Source: CAVTRI01 sp963737075 | GTDB taxonomy: Bacteria > Actinomycetota > Acidimicrobiia > Acidimicrobiales > Palsa-688 | Reading direction: 5' to 3' | Assembly (NCBI GenBank): GCA_963737075.1 | Contig: CAVTRI010000001.1 | Coordinates: 806,001-870,000 of the forward strand | Length of the DNA: 64,000 nucleotides | Shown here: positions 55,507 through 63,470 of the stretch, one piece after another | How positions within the stretch are numbered: position 1 is the first letter of the stretch | Layout: each line of letters opens with the position of its first letter | The notes under the pieces: generated by a model | The model's input: only the letters and a program-made list of their open reading frames with translations | The model's database searches: none | What the model was told of the DNA's origin: nothing | Translations under genes and position numbers: made by a program

Positions 55507-56370
55507 TTGACGCAGGCCAGGGCCCCGGCCTCCTCGGCGAATCTCGGCCCCGGCTTCGACACGCTCGCGGTGGCCCTCGGCATCTATGTCACGGTCGACG
55601 TGGAGCCCGCCGACCGGCTGATGGTGACGACGTCCGGCGAGGGCGCCGACCTGCCCGCCGACGCCACCCACCTGGCGGCCCGGGTGGCCGTTGCCGTCGC
55701 TGGCCACGACCGGCTGTCGGTGCGGGTGCACTCGGACATCCCGGTCCGGCGTGGCCTGGGCTCGTCAGCCGCCCTGGCGGTAGCGGCTGCGGCTGCCGCC
55801 GGTTCGCCGGACCCGCTGGTGAAGGGCGTGGAGGTGGACGGCCACCCCGAAAACGCCGCCGCATCCGTTCGGGGCGGCCTCGTCGCCGCCGCCCTGGTCG
55901 GAGGCCGGCCAATCGTTCGTTCGCTAGCCCTCGACCCGCGACTGCGGTTCGTGGTCGTCGTGCCCGATCTCGTGGTGGCGACTGCGGACGCTCGCCGGGT
56001 CCTGCCGGCGACGGTGCCGTATGCGGACGCCGCGTTCAACCTGGGCCGGATGGGCTTGCTCGTGGCCGGGCTGGCCGACCGCGAGCAGCTCGTCCCCGAA
56101 GCATCCGAAGATCGCTTGCACCAAGCGGTCCGCACCCCGTTGTTCCCGCAGTCAGTGCGCATCCTGGCCGCCCTCCGAGACGCCGGGGCCCTCGCCGCGT
56201 CCTGGTCCGGAGCCGGTTCGAGCCTCCTCGCCGTCTGCGACGGTGAGGACGCACTCGACGTCGCCACCGCCGGCGAGCGGGCGCTCGATGCGGCTGGAGT
56301 GGCCGGCCGGGTGCTCTCCGTGGAGGCCGACCTGCGGGGTATCTCTCGTTTTGACGCTCACGCTGGCTAG
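55507..56370 (+). CDS. thrB: Homoserine kinase
   Basis: The 287-residue protein is of the GHMP kinase family: APASSANLGPGFDTLAVAL at the start, the phosphate loop PVRRGLGSSAALAVAAAAA, and a C-terminal WSGAGSSLLAVC motif. It phosphorylates homoserine for threonine synthesis. TTG 55507 is set by AAAGGAGG about seven bases upstream. It lies 33 bases after ftsK, away from hom and thrC, which are not in this window. A different GHMP substrate is possible but the N-terminal motif is typical of ThrB. Confidence 0.88.
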   Translation: MTQARAPASSANLGPGFDTLAVALGIYVTVDVEPADRLMVTTSGEGADLPADATHLAARVAVAVAGHDRLSVRVHSDIPVRRGLGSSAALAVAAAAAAGSPDPLVKGVEVDGHPENAAASVRGGLVAAALVGGRPIVRSLALDPRLRFVVVVPDLVVATADARRVLPATVPYADAAFNLGRMGLLVAGLADREQLVPEASEDRLHQAVRTPLFPQSVRILAALRDAGALAASWSGAGSSLLAVCDGEDALDVATAGERALDAAGVAGRVLSVEADLRGISRFDAHAG

Positions 56371-56409
56371 GTTGGTCCGGTCCCGAGTTCCCGACCGAGG
56401 AGATGACCG

Positions 56410-56562
56410 ATGGCCAGCTACGAGGGCTACTGCGTCAAATGCAAAGAGAAGCGCCAGTTCGAAGGCCACGAGGTCACTCTGGCCAACGGCCGCCCGGCCG
56501 CCCAGGGCACGTGCCCGGTCTGTGGCACCAAGATGAACCGGATGCTCAGCCCTAAGAAGTGA
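56410..56562 (+). CDS. DUF5679 zinc-ribbon small protein
   Basis: The 50-residue protein reads MASYEGYCVKCKEKRQFEGH, with a second pair in GTCPVCGTKM. The two CxxC pairs suggest zinc binding. This matches DUF5679, a small conserved actinobacterial family of unknown role. GAGGAGATGA upstream is a good ribosome binding site for ATG 56410. Its stop overlaps the rimO GTG start, so translation is coupled. It is shorter than most gene callers' limits. Confidence 0.88.
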   Translation: MASYEGYCVKCKEKRQFEGHEVTLANGRPAAQGTCPVCGTKMNRMLSPKK

Positions 56563-57836
56563 CGTCCACTGGGCGCTACTGGCTGGAAACGCTCGGGTGC
56601 CCAAAAAACGAGGTGGACTCCGAGAAGCTCGCCGGCACCCTCGTCGCCGACGGGTTCGAGCCAGCGTCGAGTCCCGAAGCGGCCGACCTGGTGGTCGTGA
56701 ACACCTGCGCGTTCATCGACGCTGCTCGCCAGGAGTCGATCGACACGATTCTTTCGCTCGGCGAGCGCCGCCGGGACGGGGCTCGGCTGGTCGTCACTGG
56801 ATGCCTGGCGGAGCGCTACGGCGAAGAGCTCGCCGAAGCGCTGCCGGAGGTCGACCGGGTGGCCGGCTTCGGGGTGCCAGTGACGCTGACAACGAAAGCT
56901 GGCGGCTCCGCTACCGGCCCCGAGCCGGCGATCCCCGCGTTCGATCTGCTCAACCTGCCCCGCCCTCCCGCGGCTGCTCCCTGGGCCTACGTGAAGGTGG
57001 CGGAGGGCTGCAACCGCTCATGCGGGTTCTGTGCGATCCCCTCGTTCCGAGGCCGGCAGCGCTCACGCGACCAGTCCGCCATCCTCGCTGAGGTCGAGGC
57101 ACTTGGCGTCCGCGAGATCGTTCTGGTCGCCCAGGACCTGGCGTCGTACGGCATCGATGCCGGCCGGCGCCATGCCATTGTCGAGCTCGTCACCGCAGTC
57201 GCGGCCCGGGTCGACCGGGCCCGCCTCCTGTACCTGTATCCATCCGACCTCACCGAGAGTCTGATCGACGTGATGGGCGAAACCGGATGCCCGTATTTCG
57301 ATCTGTCGCTCCAGCATGTGAGCCGGCCCCACCTGCGCCGGATGCGCCGCTGGGGTGACGGGGAGCGTTTCCTCGAGCGAATCCGCCGCATCCGCCGCGC
57401 AGAGCCCGAGGCGGCGTTCCGCTCGTCGTTCCTCATCGGCTATCCGGGGGAGACTGAGGACGACCACGACCAGTTGCTCGGTTTCCTCGAGGAGGCGCAA
57501 CTGGATTGGGTCGGATTTTTCGCGTTCTCGGCGGAGGAAGGCACTCCGGCCGCCACCCGGCCCGATCAGGTCCCGTCAAGCCTGGTTGCCGATCGCCTGG
57601 CCGAGTGCGACGACCGCCAGGACGCCATTACAGCTCGACGCCGGCGGGACCTCATCGGCCGCCAGATGCGGGTGCTCGTGGACCGCCCAGGCGTTGGCCG
57701 CAGTCACCGTGAGGCGCCGGAGATCGACGGGGTCGTGGCGGTGCCCACGCACCTTCGAGTCGGGGAGTGGGCGACGGTGGTGGCGACGGGCGCCGCAGGT
57801 CCAGACCTGGAGGCTGTGCCGCCAGGGGGTGGCTAA
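56559..57836 (+). CDS. rimO: Ribosomal protein S12 methylthiotransferase RimO
   Basis: The 425-residue protein has N-terminal cluster ligands C14, C50 and C81, the radical-SAM motif C151-x3-C155-x2-C158 (CNRSCGFC), a TIM-barrel core (SLQHVSRPHLRRMRR) and a C-terminal TRAM domain. It methylthiolates Asp88/89 of S12. The GTG 56559 start overlaps DUF5679, and the stop overlaps pgsA. Confidence 0.94.
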   Translation: MTSTGRYWLETLGCPKNEVDSEKLAGTLVADGFEPASSPEAADLVVVNTCAFIDAARQESIDTILSLGERRRDGARLVVTGCLAERYGEELAEALPEVDRVAGFGVPVTLTTKAGGSATGPEPAIPAFDLLNLPRPPAAAPWAYVKVAEGCNRSCGFCAIPSFRGRQRSRDQSAILAEVEALGVREIVLVAQDLASYGIDAGRRHAIVELVTAVAARVDRARLLYLYPSDLTESLIDVMGETGCPYFDLSLQHVSRPHLRRMRRWGDGERFLERIRRIRRAEPEAAFRSSFLIGYPGETEDDHDQLLGFLEEAQLDWVGFFAFSAEEGTPAATRPDQVPSSLVADRLAECDDRQDAITARRRRDLIGRQMRVLVDRPGVGRSHREAPEIDGVVAVPTHLRVGEWATVVATGAAGPDLEAVPPGGG

Positions 57837-58402
57837 TGGCCACGCGCATCGCCGGCAAGTTCGACCCCTCAGCCCGGCTGACGCCGGCCAACCTCATCAC
57901 GGCTTTCCGCCTCGTCGCCACGCTTCCCCTGCTGGTATTGATCGTCGAGCTGCGGGTGTCGTGGGTGACCGCGGCGGCGTGGCTGATCGTTTCCAGCACC
58001 GATTTCGTGGACGGATGGGTGGCTCGCCGCCAGGGCACCACCACCTCAGGTGCCTTCCTCGACCCCTTGGCGGACAAAGTGCTCGTGATCGGGGCGCTCG
58101 TGGTCCTCGCCGCGGACGGCACCGTCAGCTGGGTGCCGGTGGTGCTCATCGCCGGCCGGGAGGTCGTGATCAGCGGGTACCGGTCGCTCGTGGCCCGCCA
58201 CGGGATCTCGGTCCCGGCCCGTCCGCTGGCGAAGCTGAAGACGGCCGCCCAGGACGTCGCCGTCGGGCTGCTCTTGCTCCCCCCCGTCGGCCAGCACCAC
58301 GCCTGGATAGGACAGGACATCCTGTGGGTGGCCGTCGCCTTGGCGATCGTCAGCGGCGCCCAATACATGCTGGACGCACGGCGGGCGCCGGCAACGACCT
58401 AG
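57836..58402 (+). CDS. pgsA: CDP-alcohol phosphatidyltransferase (PgsA-like)
   Basis: The 188-residue membrane protein has the signature D-x2-D-G-x2-A-R-x8-G-x3-D-x3-D in DFVDGWVARRQG and GAFLDPLADK. It likely makes phosphatidylglycerophosphate from CDP-diacylglycerol, the product of CdsA. Several hydrophobic helices are seen. ATG 57836 shares one base with the rimO stop (TAATG), and its stop shares one base with cinA. Placement between rimO and cinA supports PgsA over cardiolipin or PI synthases. Confidence 0.92.
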   Translation: MATRIAGKFDPSARLTPANLITAFRLVATLPLLVLIVELRVSWVTAAAWLIVSSTDFVDGWVARRQGTTTSGAFLDPLADKVLVIGALVVLAADGTVSWVPVVLIAGREVVISGYRSLVARHGISVPARPLAKLKTAAQDVAVGLLLLPPVGQHHAWIGQDILWVAVALAIVSGAQYMLDARRAPATT

Positions 58403-59655
58403 TGCGCTGCGAGATCCTGGCCATCGGCACCGAGCTGCTGCTCGGACAGGTGGTCGACACCAACTCCGCGTGGATCGGCGAGCAGCTCGCGCTCGTCGGG
58501 ATCGACTGCCGGCTCCAAGTGAAGGTGGGCGACAACCAGCGCCGCATCGTACGTGCTTTACGTGACGCCCTTGCGCGCAGCGACGCGGTCATCTGCTGCG
58601 GCGGCCTTGGTCCCACCCAGGACGACATCACACGGGAAGCCATCGCCGAGGTGATGCACGTAGACCTGGGGACCGACGAGACGGTCGCCGCCCGCATCCG
58701 GGAGTTGTTCGAGACCCGCGGCCGGACGATGACGGCCAACAACCTCCGCCAGGCCCAGGTCCCCGTTGGCGCCACCGTCATCCCTCAGGTTCGGGGCACC
58801 GCACCCGGTCTGATCTGCCCGGTCGGCGACCGGACTGTCTATGCGGTGCCGGGCGTGCCCGACGAGATGCGCGAAATGCTGACCCGGGCTGTCATTCCCG
58901 ACCTTGTGGCCCGGGTAGGGGAGCGGACCACCATCCGCAGCCGCACCCTCCGCACGTGGGGGCTGGCCGAGTCGGCGTTGGCAGAGCGGATCGCACCGCG
59001 CCTCGACGCCCTCGACCGCAATCCAGGTTCCGGACGGCCAACCATTGCGTTTCTCGCCAGCGGAATCGAAGGCATCAAGGTGCGGATCACGGTCCACACC
59101 TCCGGGGATCACGCCGAGGACGCGGCCAGATTGGCTCTCGATGCCGAAGAGGCGGAGCTGCGGGCGCTTCTCGGCAACGCCGTCTTCGGCGTCGACGACG
59201 AGACCATGGAGGCCGCCGTCGGACGGCTCCTCCTTGACCGGGGCTTGACGTTGGCATTGGCCGAGTCGCTCACCGGGGGCCTGATCGGCAGCCGCGTCAC
59301 CGCGGTCGCCGGCGCCAGCGAATGGTTCCGCGGCGGTGTCGTGTCCTATGCGAGCGACGTCAAGCACCGGCTGCTCGGCGTCGGCGATGGTCCTGTCGTC
59401 AGCGAACGCGCCGCGCTCGACATGGCCCGCGGCGCGGCAACCGTTCTCGGAGCCGACGTTGGCTTGGCCGTCACCGGAGTGGCGGGCCCGACCGAGCAGG
59501 ATGGTGAGCCCGTCGGCACCGTCTGGATCGGGCTGAGTCTGCCGGACGGTCAACCGCTGGCCAGGCGGCTGTGGCTTCCCGGTGATCGCGATCGCATCCG
59601 GCAGCTGACTGCCATCTCCGCGTTGGACTGGGTGCGTAACGAGCTGTCCCTTTGA
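58402..59655 (+). CDS. cinA: CinA family protein (competence/damage-inducible; NMN deamidase domain)
   Basis: The 417-residue protein has an N-terminal MoaB-like domain (CEILAIGTELLLGQVVDTN, GGLGPTQDD, YAVPGVPDEM) and a C-terminal nicotinamide nucleotide amidase domain (residues about 260-417, GVAGPTEQDG). The usual AESCTGG motif reads AESLTGG here, keeping Ser and Thr. It may recycle nucleotide by-products. GTG 58402 overlaps the pgsA stop. recA usually follows cinA but does not in this window. Confidence 0.94.
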   Translation: MRCEILAIGTELLLGQVVDTNSAWIGEQLALVGIDCRLQVKVGDNQRRIVRALRDALARSDAVICCGGLGPTQDDITREAIAEVMHVDLGTDETVAARIRELFETRGRTMTANNLRQAQVPVGATVIPQVRGTAPGLICPVGDRTVYAVPGVPDEMREMLTRAVIPDLVARVGERTTIRSRTLRTWGLAESALAERIAPRLDALDRNPGSGRPTIAFLASGIEGIKVRITVHTSGDHAEDAARLALDAEEAELRALLGNAVFGVDDETMEAAVGRLLLDRGLTLALAESLTGGLIGSRVTAVAGASEWFRGGVVSYASDVKHRLLGVGDGPVVSERAALDMARGAATVLGADVGLAVTGVAGPTEQDGEPVGTVWIGLSLPDGQPLARRLWLPGDRDRIRQLTAISALDWVRNELSL

Positions 59656-60007
59656 GTGCGAGCCTCACCGACGCCAGCGCGGCGGCGCTGTGGCTTGCCA
59701 CGTGCTGGCTGACGGAGCCGGGATGAGCCCGGAGAACAGAAAAATGACTGCCCGATCGTGGGATTCGACGAATGGGCGACACCACATACTGCGCGGCAGG
59801 TCGTAAGGTGGATCTCAGCGGCGCGTAGTCACAACAACTCAGGCCGCTGGCGAACCCGGCAAGGGGATCAAACGATCCCGGCCGGGTTCGCTTGTATCTT
59901 GACCACCTTCATTGAGGACCCCGAGGGTTTAGGCGCCACCGCGAGAACCGATAAGGGGCATCGGTCTTGTGTTTGCTCCGTGTCAACACTGAAGAGCGAC
60001 GATCTTC
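59656..60007. other. 352-base gap after cinA
   Basis: No convincing gene is seen; a GTG-started 98-codon frame crosses the hairpin and lacks codon bias. The main structure is the stacked hairpin at 59850-59891. The rest, 59892-60007, is less GC-rich than the core genes and likely includes the 3' end of the minus-strand gene's transcript. Confidence 0.7.
59850..59891. terminator. Strong stacked hairpin downstream of cinA
   Basis: Outer stem gcgaacccggc (59850-59860) pairs perfectly with gccgggttcgc (59881-59891). Inside, gggatc (59864-59869) pairs with gatccc (59874-59879) around AAAC. TTGTATCTT follows, a weak T-run. It probably ends the ftsK-cinA transcript and could serve the opposing gene too. 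Confidence 0.65.
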
Positions 60008-60523
60008 CTATGGCCCCGGGCGCGGAACGCGCTCGAGCAACGCGCGCCCGCTGAGGCGCGTGAGCTCGCGGGCCAGGTCGTCGAGCTCGCCGGGTGTGCA
60101 CACGGCGTCGAGCGAGGAGAAGAGCGTCGACTCTTCGATGCTGAGATGCTGGCTCAGGGTGGCCCACAGCCCGTACAGGCCCGCCCGAAGCGCGTCCAGC
60201 TCTGCGGCTGTCGGCGGCCGGTCGCGAAGTCGCGAGGCCAGGGCGGCGAGGGTCTCGGCCCGGCGGCAAAGATCCAGATAGGCCGCCCGCAGAGCGGCGA
60301 CGGCCATCGGTCCGCCCAAACGCTCCTCCGCCACGGGGTAGAGAGCTTGCTGCTCGGCGGTCAGCCACGGGAGAATCTCGTGCTCCAGGGCGCCGACAGC
60401 GTCTGCAAGTCGCTGGGGGCTGGTGCGCGCCGACCAGCGGCCCAGGCCGGACGCAGTGCGCGCCAGCTGCCCGACCGACGGCCGCAGCTCGCTATGCACG
60501 GCTCTTAGCAACCCCGTCGGCAC
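60008..60523 (-). CDS. Hemerythrin-like helical protein
   Basis: The 171-residue all-helical protein has ALEHEILPWL with His48, and SQHLSIEESTLF with His126 and Glu130, the HHE-type spacing of bacterial hemerythrin domains. Some expected iron ligands are not obvious, so iron binding is uncertain. Hemerythrin-like proteins handle oxygen, nitric oxide or iron. It is alone on this strand, facing the CBS gene across a 185-base divergent gap. GTG or ATG choice near 60523 is not critical. Confidence 0.65.
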   Translation of the reverse strand: MPTGLLRAVHSELRPSVGQLARTASGLGRWSARTSPQRLADAVGALEHEILPWLTAEQQALYPVAEERLGGPMAVAALRAAYLDLCRRAETLAALASRLRDRPPTAAELDALRAGLYGLWATLSQHLSIEESTLFSSLDAVCTPGELDDLARELTRLSGRALLERVPRPGP

Positions 60524-60708
60524 GTCGATACCCTACGCGTCGGGGCCGTCGGATGGGACGATGAGCACGAGGGGTGCGACGGGATCTCCACCCCGTGGAT
60601 CACCCTGGTCCAGCGTGGGATCGCTGGGAAGCAGTGACTTCTGGCCCTACCGGTGAGGCTGGCCTCCGGTGTCCGATGGGAGTCGAACACGTCGGGAACG
60701 AGGTGCCG

Positions 60709-61116
60709 ATGAGTACTGCCGGAGCCACATCGATCTCTGAGTTGACTGGTGACGCGGTGTGCACCGTCGGCACCGACGCCACGCTGCTGGAGGTGGCGCG
60801 CGCATTGAGTGCAGCGGACATCGGAGCACTCGCGGTCAGTGACGGTGGCAAAGTGCAGGCGATCATCTCCGAGCGTGACGTGGTGCGCGCCTTGGCCGAC
60901 GGACGAGATCCGGCCGGCACGCGGACCATCGACGTGGCCCACAACGACTTGGTGTGGTGCGACGTCGACGCAACGGTGGCGGAGGTTGCTGAGGAGATGA
61001 CCGAGCGGTACATACGCCACGTGCTCGTCGAAGACGACGGTCGCCTGGTCGGCATCGTGTCCGCACGGGACCTCCTGGGTATCTATGCGTCAGTGGACAT
61101 GGCGGAGGACGACTGA
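60709..61116 (+). CDS. CBS-domain pair protein
   Basis: The 135-residue protein is two CBS motifs: VGTDATLLEVARALSAADIG, then ISERDVVRALADG; and VWCDVDATVAEVAEEMTERY, then VEDDGRLVGIVSARDLLG. Stand-alone CBS pairs bind adenine nucleotides and signal energy or redox state. ATG 60709 is preferred over an in-frame ATG at 60676 because of GAACGAGG upstream. It precedes the acyl-CoA dehydrogenase by 41 bases. Confidence 0.9.
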   Translation: MSTAGATSISELTGDAVCTVGTDATLLEVARALSAADIGALAVSDGGKVQAIISERDVVRALADGRDPAGTRTIDVAHNDLVWCDVDATVAEVAEEMTERYIRHVLVEDDGRLVGIVSARDLLGIYASVDMAEDD

Positions 61117-61157
61117 CTTGCAGATGGGCGAGAGGAGCCCGACGAGAGAGGTTCGTT

Positions 61158-62416
61158 ATGCCGATGAATGTGAAGCCGATTCCCACCCTGGACGAGCGGA
61201 TCAATGACATCCGCGGGAAGACAGCGGCAATCGTCAACGAGTGGATCCTTCCAAACGAGGCCAAGCTGTGGGGGTTCCGGAGGGGGGGCCAGTTTTCGGA
61301 CCACGAACGACGGGAAGCGATACAGCTTCGCGAGGAGATCAAGGAGGTGGTCTGGAAGGCAGGTCTATGGGCACCGCACCTGCCCAAGGAGTACGGCGGG
61401 ATGGGGCTGGACTTCCTCGCCCACGCCTACATGAACGAGGTGCTGGCCTACGCGATCGGCGCCGCGTCCCTCTTCGGGGTGGTTGCGCCGAACTCGGGCA
61501 ACCAGGAGATCCTCGTCAAATACGGTACCGAGGAGCAGAAGCAGCAGTGGTTGCTCCCGCTTGTCGATGGGAAGATGGAGTCGGGGTTCTCCATGACCGA
61601 GCCGAAAATGCTGGGTCCGATCCTCGCTCATTGACTACCTCGGCGGTCCTCGACGGAGATCAATGGGTCATCAACGGTCACAAGTGGTTCACCTCTAACG
61701 GCATCGACGCCGAGTTCTTCATCGTGATGGCTCGAGTCGCTGACAGTGACGAGAAGGCAAAACTTCGACAGGGCACGATGGCGCAGTTCATCGTTCCGAC
61801 CGCGACACGGGGTGTTAACATCGTTCGGGGCATCGGGGTGTGGGGACGGGCCGACTCCGATCACTGCGAGGTCGTCTACGACAACGTCCGGATCCCCAAA
61901 GAAAACATCCTCGGACAGGTGGGCCAGGGCCATCAGGCCGCGCAAGACCGCCTAGGGCCCGGCCGCATCTTTCACTGCATGAACTCCGTCGGCCAGATGT
62001 GGCGAGCGTTCGACCTCATGGTCGAGCGAGCCACCGAGCGCGAGGTACACGGTGGGCCGCTCAAGGACAAGCAGTTCATTCAGGGGTTCATCGCCGACAG
62101 CTACATCGACATCCAGGCGGCTCGGCTCATGACGATCAACGCGGCGACGAAGATCGACCAAGGCCTTGAGGCAGCGCGTACCGACATCTCGGCCATCAAG
62201 GTCTTCGTGCCGAACGCCTACCACCGCGTGGTCGACCGTGCCATACAGGTGTGGGGTGCGGCCGGAATCACCAGCGATTTGCCGCTCTCTGAGATGTACC
62301 TCGGGGCCCGGACGCTGCGGCTGGCCGACGGCCCGGACGAGGTGCACAAGATCCTCATTGCCAAGGAGATAGTTCATCAGTACGAGCACGGCGATACCTG
62401 GGACTTTGGCAACTAG
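61158..62416 (+). CDS. Acyl-CoA dehydrogenase family protein (-1 frameshift at 61610/61611)
   Basis: The first frame gives an N-terminal helical domain, APHLPKEYGGMGLDFLAHAY and GFSMTEPKM. A missing G after 61610 ends it; restoring it gives TEPKMAGSDPRSL and joins the rest: WVINGHKWFTSNG, the C-terminal helices with HGGPLKDKQFIQGF and QVWGAAGITSDLPL. The repaired protein is 419 residues. It has the FAD and acyl-CoA sites of a medium-chain type enzyme, but substrate is unknown. Given the five other one-base breaks in the window, an error is likely, though a real lesion is less costly in this non-essential gene. Confidence 0.85.
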
Positions 62417-62432
62417 TTCAAAAGACCCAGCA

Positions 62433-62452
62433 CCACGTAGCAAAAAACGTGG
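62433..62452. terminator. Small convergent hairpin (candidate)
   Basis: ccacgt (62433-62438) pairs with acgtgg (62447-62452) around an A-rich loop, between convergent genes. The stem is only six bp. It may act as a weak two-way terminator. Confidence 0.3.
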
Positions 62453-62458
62453 AACGTC

Positions 62459-62941
62459 CTACCGAAGAGCCTTCTGGGCGTGACGTCGGACAAAGTCGAG
62501 TATCTCGGTGTGCTTGGCGGTGTCCATCGCCATGAGCTTGACCAACAACAGCCACATGGTGGTGTCCTTGACGTCCTTCAACTCTCCGGAAAGGCGCTGC
62601 AGCTCCTTGGCATCGGCGTGCTCATGTTCGAGCAGGCGTTCGGTGAGCTGCACCACGTGGCGAGGGTCCGGCCCCCACCGGTCGAGCCGGGGGATGGCGG
62701 GCTGCTCGGGGCGCATCTCGGCATCGGTTCGCAATGCGGACGCCAGCTCGCGGAACAGACGATGGTGGCGGATCTCGTCCTCGACGATGAGCGACACCAA
62801 ATACCGGAACGCCGGGGACTCCGACGCGCCTGCTGCCTGCTCATACTCGACCAAAAGCTCGCGCTCGGTGTCCTCGTGCGACTCAAGATGTTCGTACAGC
62901 TTCTCCTCCCAGACGCTGGCGCCAACCAGCTTGAATGTCAT
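62459..62941 (-). CDS. Ferritin-like / rubrerythrin-type helical protein
   Basis: The 160-residue helical protein has E56-x-x-H59 (EDEIRHH), E26 and E28 in SHEDTERELL, and DTAKHTEIL near the C-terminus, which resembles a ferritin-like diiron site, though one half is degenerate. It may store or sense iron or peroxide. Its ATG overlaps the stop of a small upstream frame on the same strand. Confidence 0.7.
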   Translation of the reverse strand: MTFKLVGASVWEEKLYEHLESHEDTERELLVEYEQAAGASESPAFRYLVSLIVEDEIRHHRLFRELASALRTDAEMRPEQPAIPRLDRWGPDPRHVVQLTERLLEHEHADAKELQRLSGELKDVKDTTMWLLLVKLMAMDTAKHTEILDFVRRHAQKALR

Positions 62942-63138
62942 GACGCCGTCTCGATCGAGCTTCCCGAGCGGTGAGGGCTGGGTGGAATCGGTTCGTTGTC
63001 ACCAGTGCCGGGCATCTCAAAAGCCTGCGTCGCTGCGTCTACCCAGCGGGCTTCGGCCTGCGTGACTCGTACTCTGGTGACGTAACGACCAGCGGCTGCG
63101 ACCGTCAATGCGGAAGTAAACAGTATCGCTCGTTGCAT
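62938..63138 (-). CDS. Small hypothetical protein, hydrophobic N-terminus
   Basis: The 66-residue frame starts MQRAILFTSALTVAAAGRYV, which looks like a signal or anchor segment, and ends in a Pro/Ser-rich tail. I do not recognise it. The stop overlaps the ATG of the ferritin-like gene (ATGA), the pattern of a real coupled pair. No similarity or charge pattern allows a function. Confidence 0.45.
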   Translation of the reverse strand: MQRAILFTSALTVAAAGRYVTRVRVTQAEARWVDAATQAFEMPGTGDNEPIPPSPHRSGSSIETAS

Positions 63139-63242
63139 GCACCTAACATGTGCTGCCTCCCGACTGGACCGGTAGAGGCTTCTGGCCCTTTCACCGAGTG
63201 GAGCGTCGACTGAAACTCAACGCGTGAAGGCGTGGGCTGGGA
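63139..63242. other. Short gap between RHH and small-protein genes
   Basis: Nothing recognisable. It lies within a run of minus-strand genes and may contain the promoter of the small protein and ferritin-like pair. Confidence 0.4.
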
Positions 63243-63452
63243 TCAGGCTTCCCGGGTGCGCTCCGATCTGGGGCGGCCAGGCCTCTGGATATGTCCGGCG
63301 TCGCTTGGGAGCCGGCCCGCTTGGGAAAGAGCCCAGCGCAAGAGAAACTCGATTTGCGCGTTGGTGCTTCGCAGTTCGTCGGCCGCCCATCGGGCGAGCG
63401 CGTCGTGCACCGCGGGGTCCAGCCGCAGCAGCAGGCTCTTCCGCTCGGCCAT
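63243..63452 (-). CDS. Ribbon-helix-helix (Arc-type) small protein
   Basis: The 69-residue protein starts MAERKSLLLRLDPAVHDALA and continues WAADELRSTNAQIEFLLRWAL, the beta-helix-helix DNA-binding fold. The C-terminus is a short Arg/Pro-rich tail. In actinobacteria this type of RHH protein often sits next to an SPFH-domain gene, as here. It may regulate the SPFH gene. It follows that gene by 18 bases on the same strand. Confidence 0.85.
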   Translation of the reverse strand: MAERKSLLLRLDPAVHDALARWAADELRSTNAQIEFLLRWALSQAGRLPSDAGHIQRPGRPRSERTREA

Positions 63453-63470
63453 GTCCGTGTGTCGTTCCCG

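Noticed and set aside
59850..59891. Hairpin as a tRNA T-arm (contains GGTTCG)
   Set aside because: No acceptor, D or anticodon arms can be built around it.
59758..60054. 98-codon plus-strand frame after cinA
   Set aside because: It runs through the stacked hairpin and into the minus-strand hemerythrin-like gene, and has no ribosome binding site or domain.
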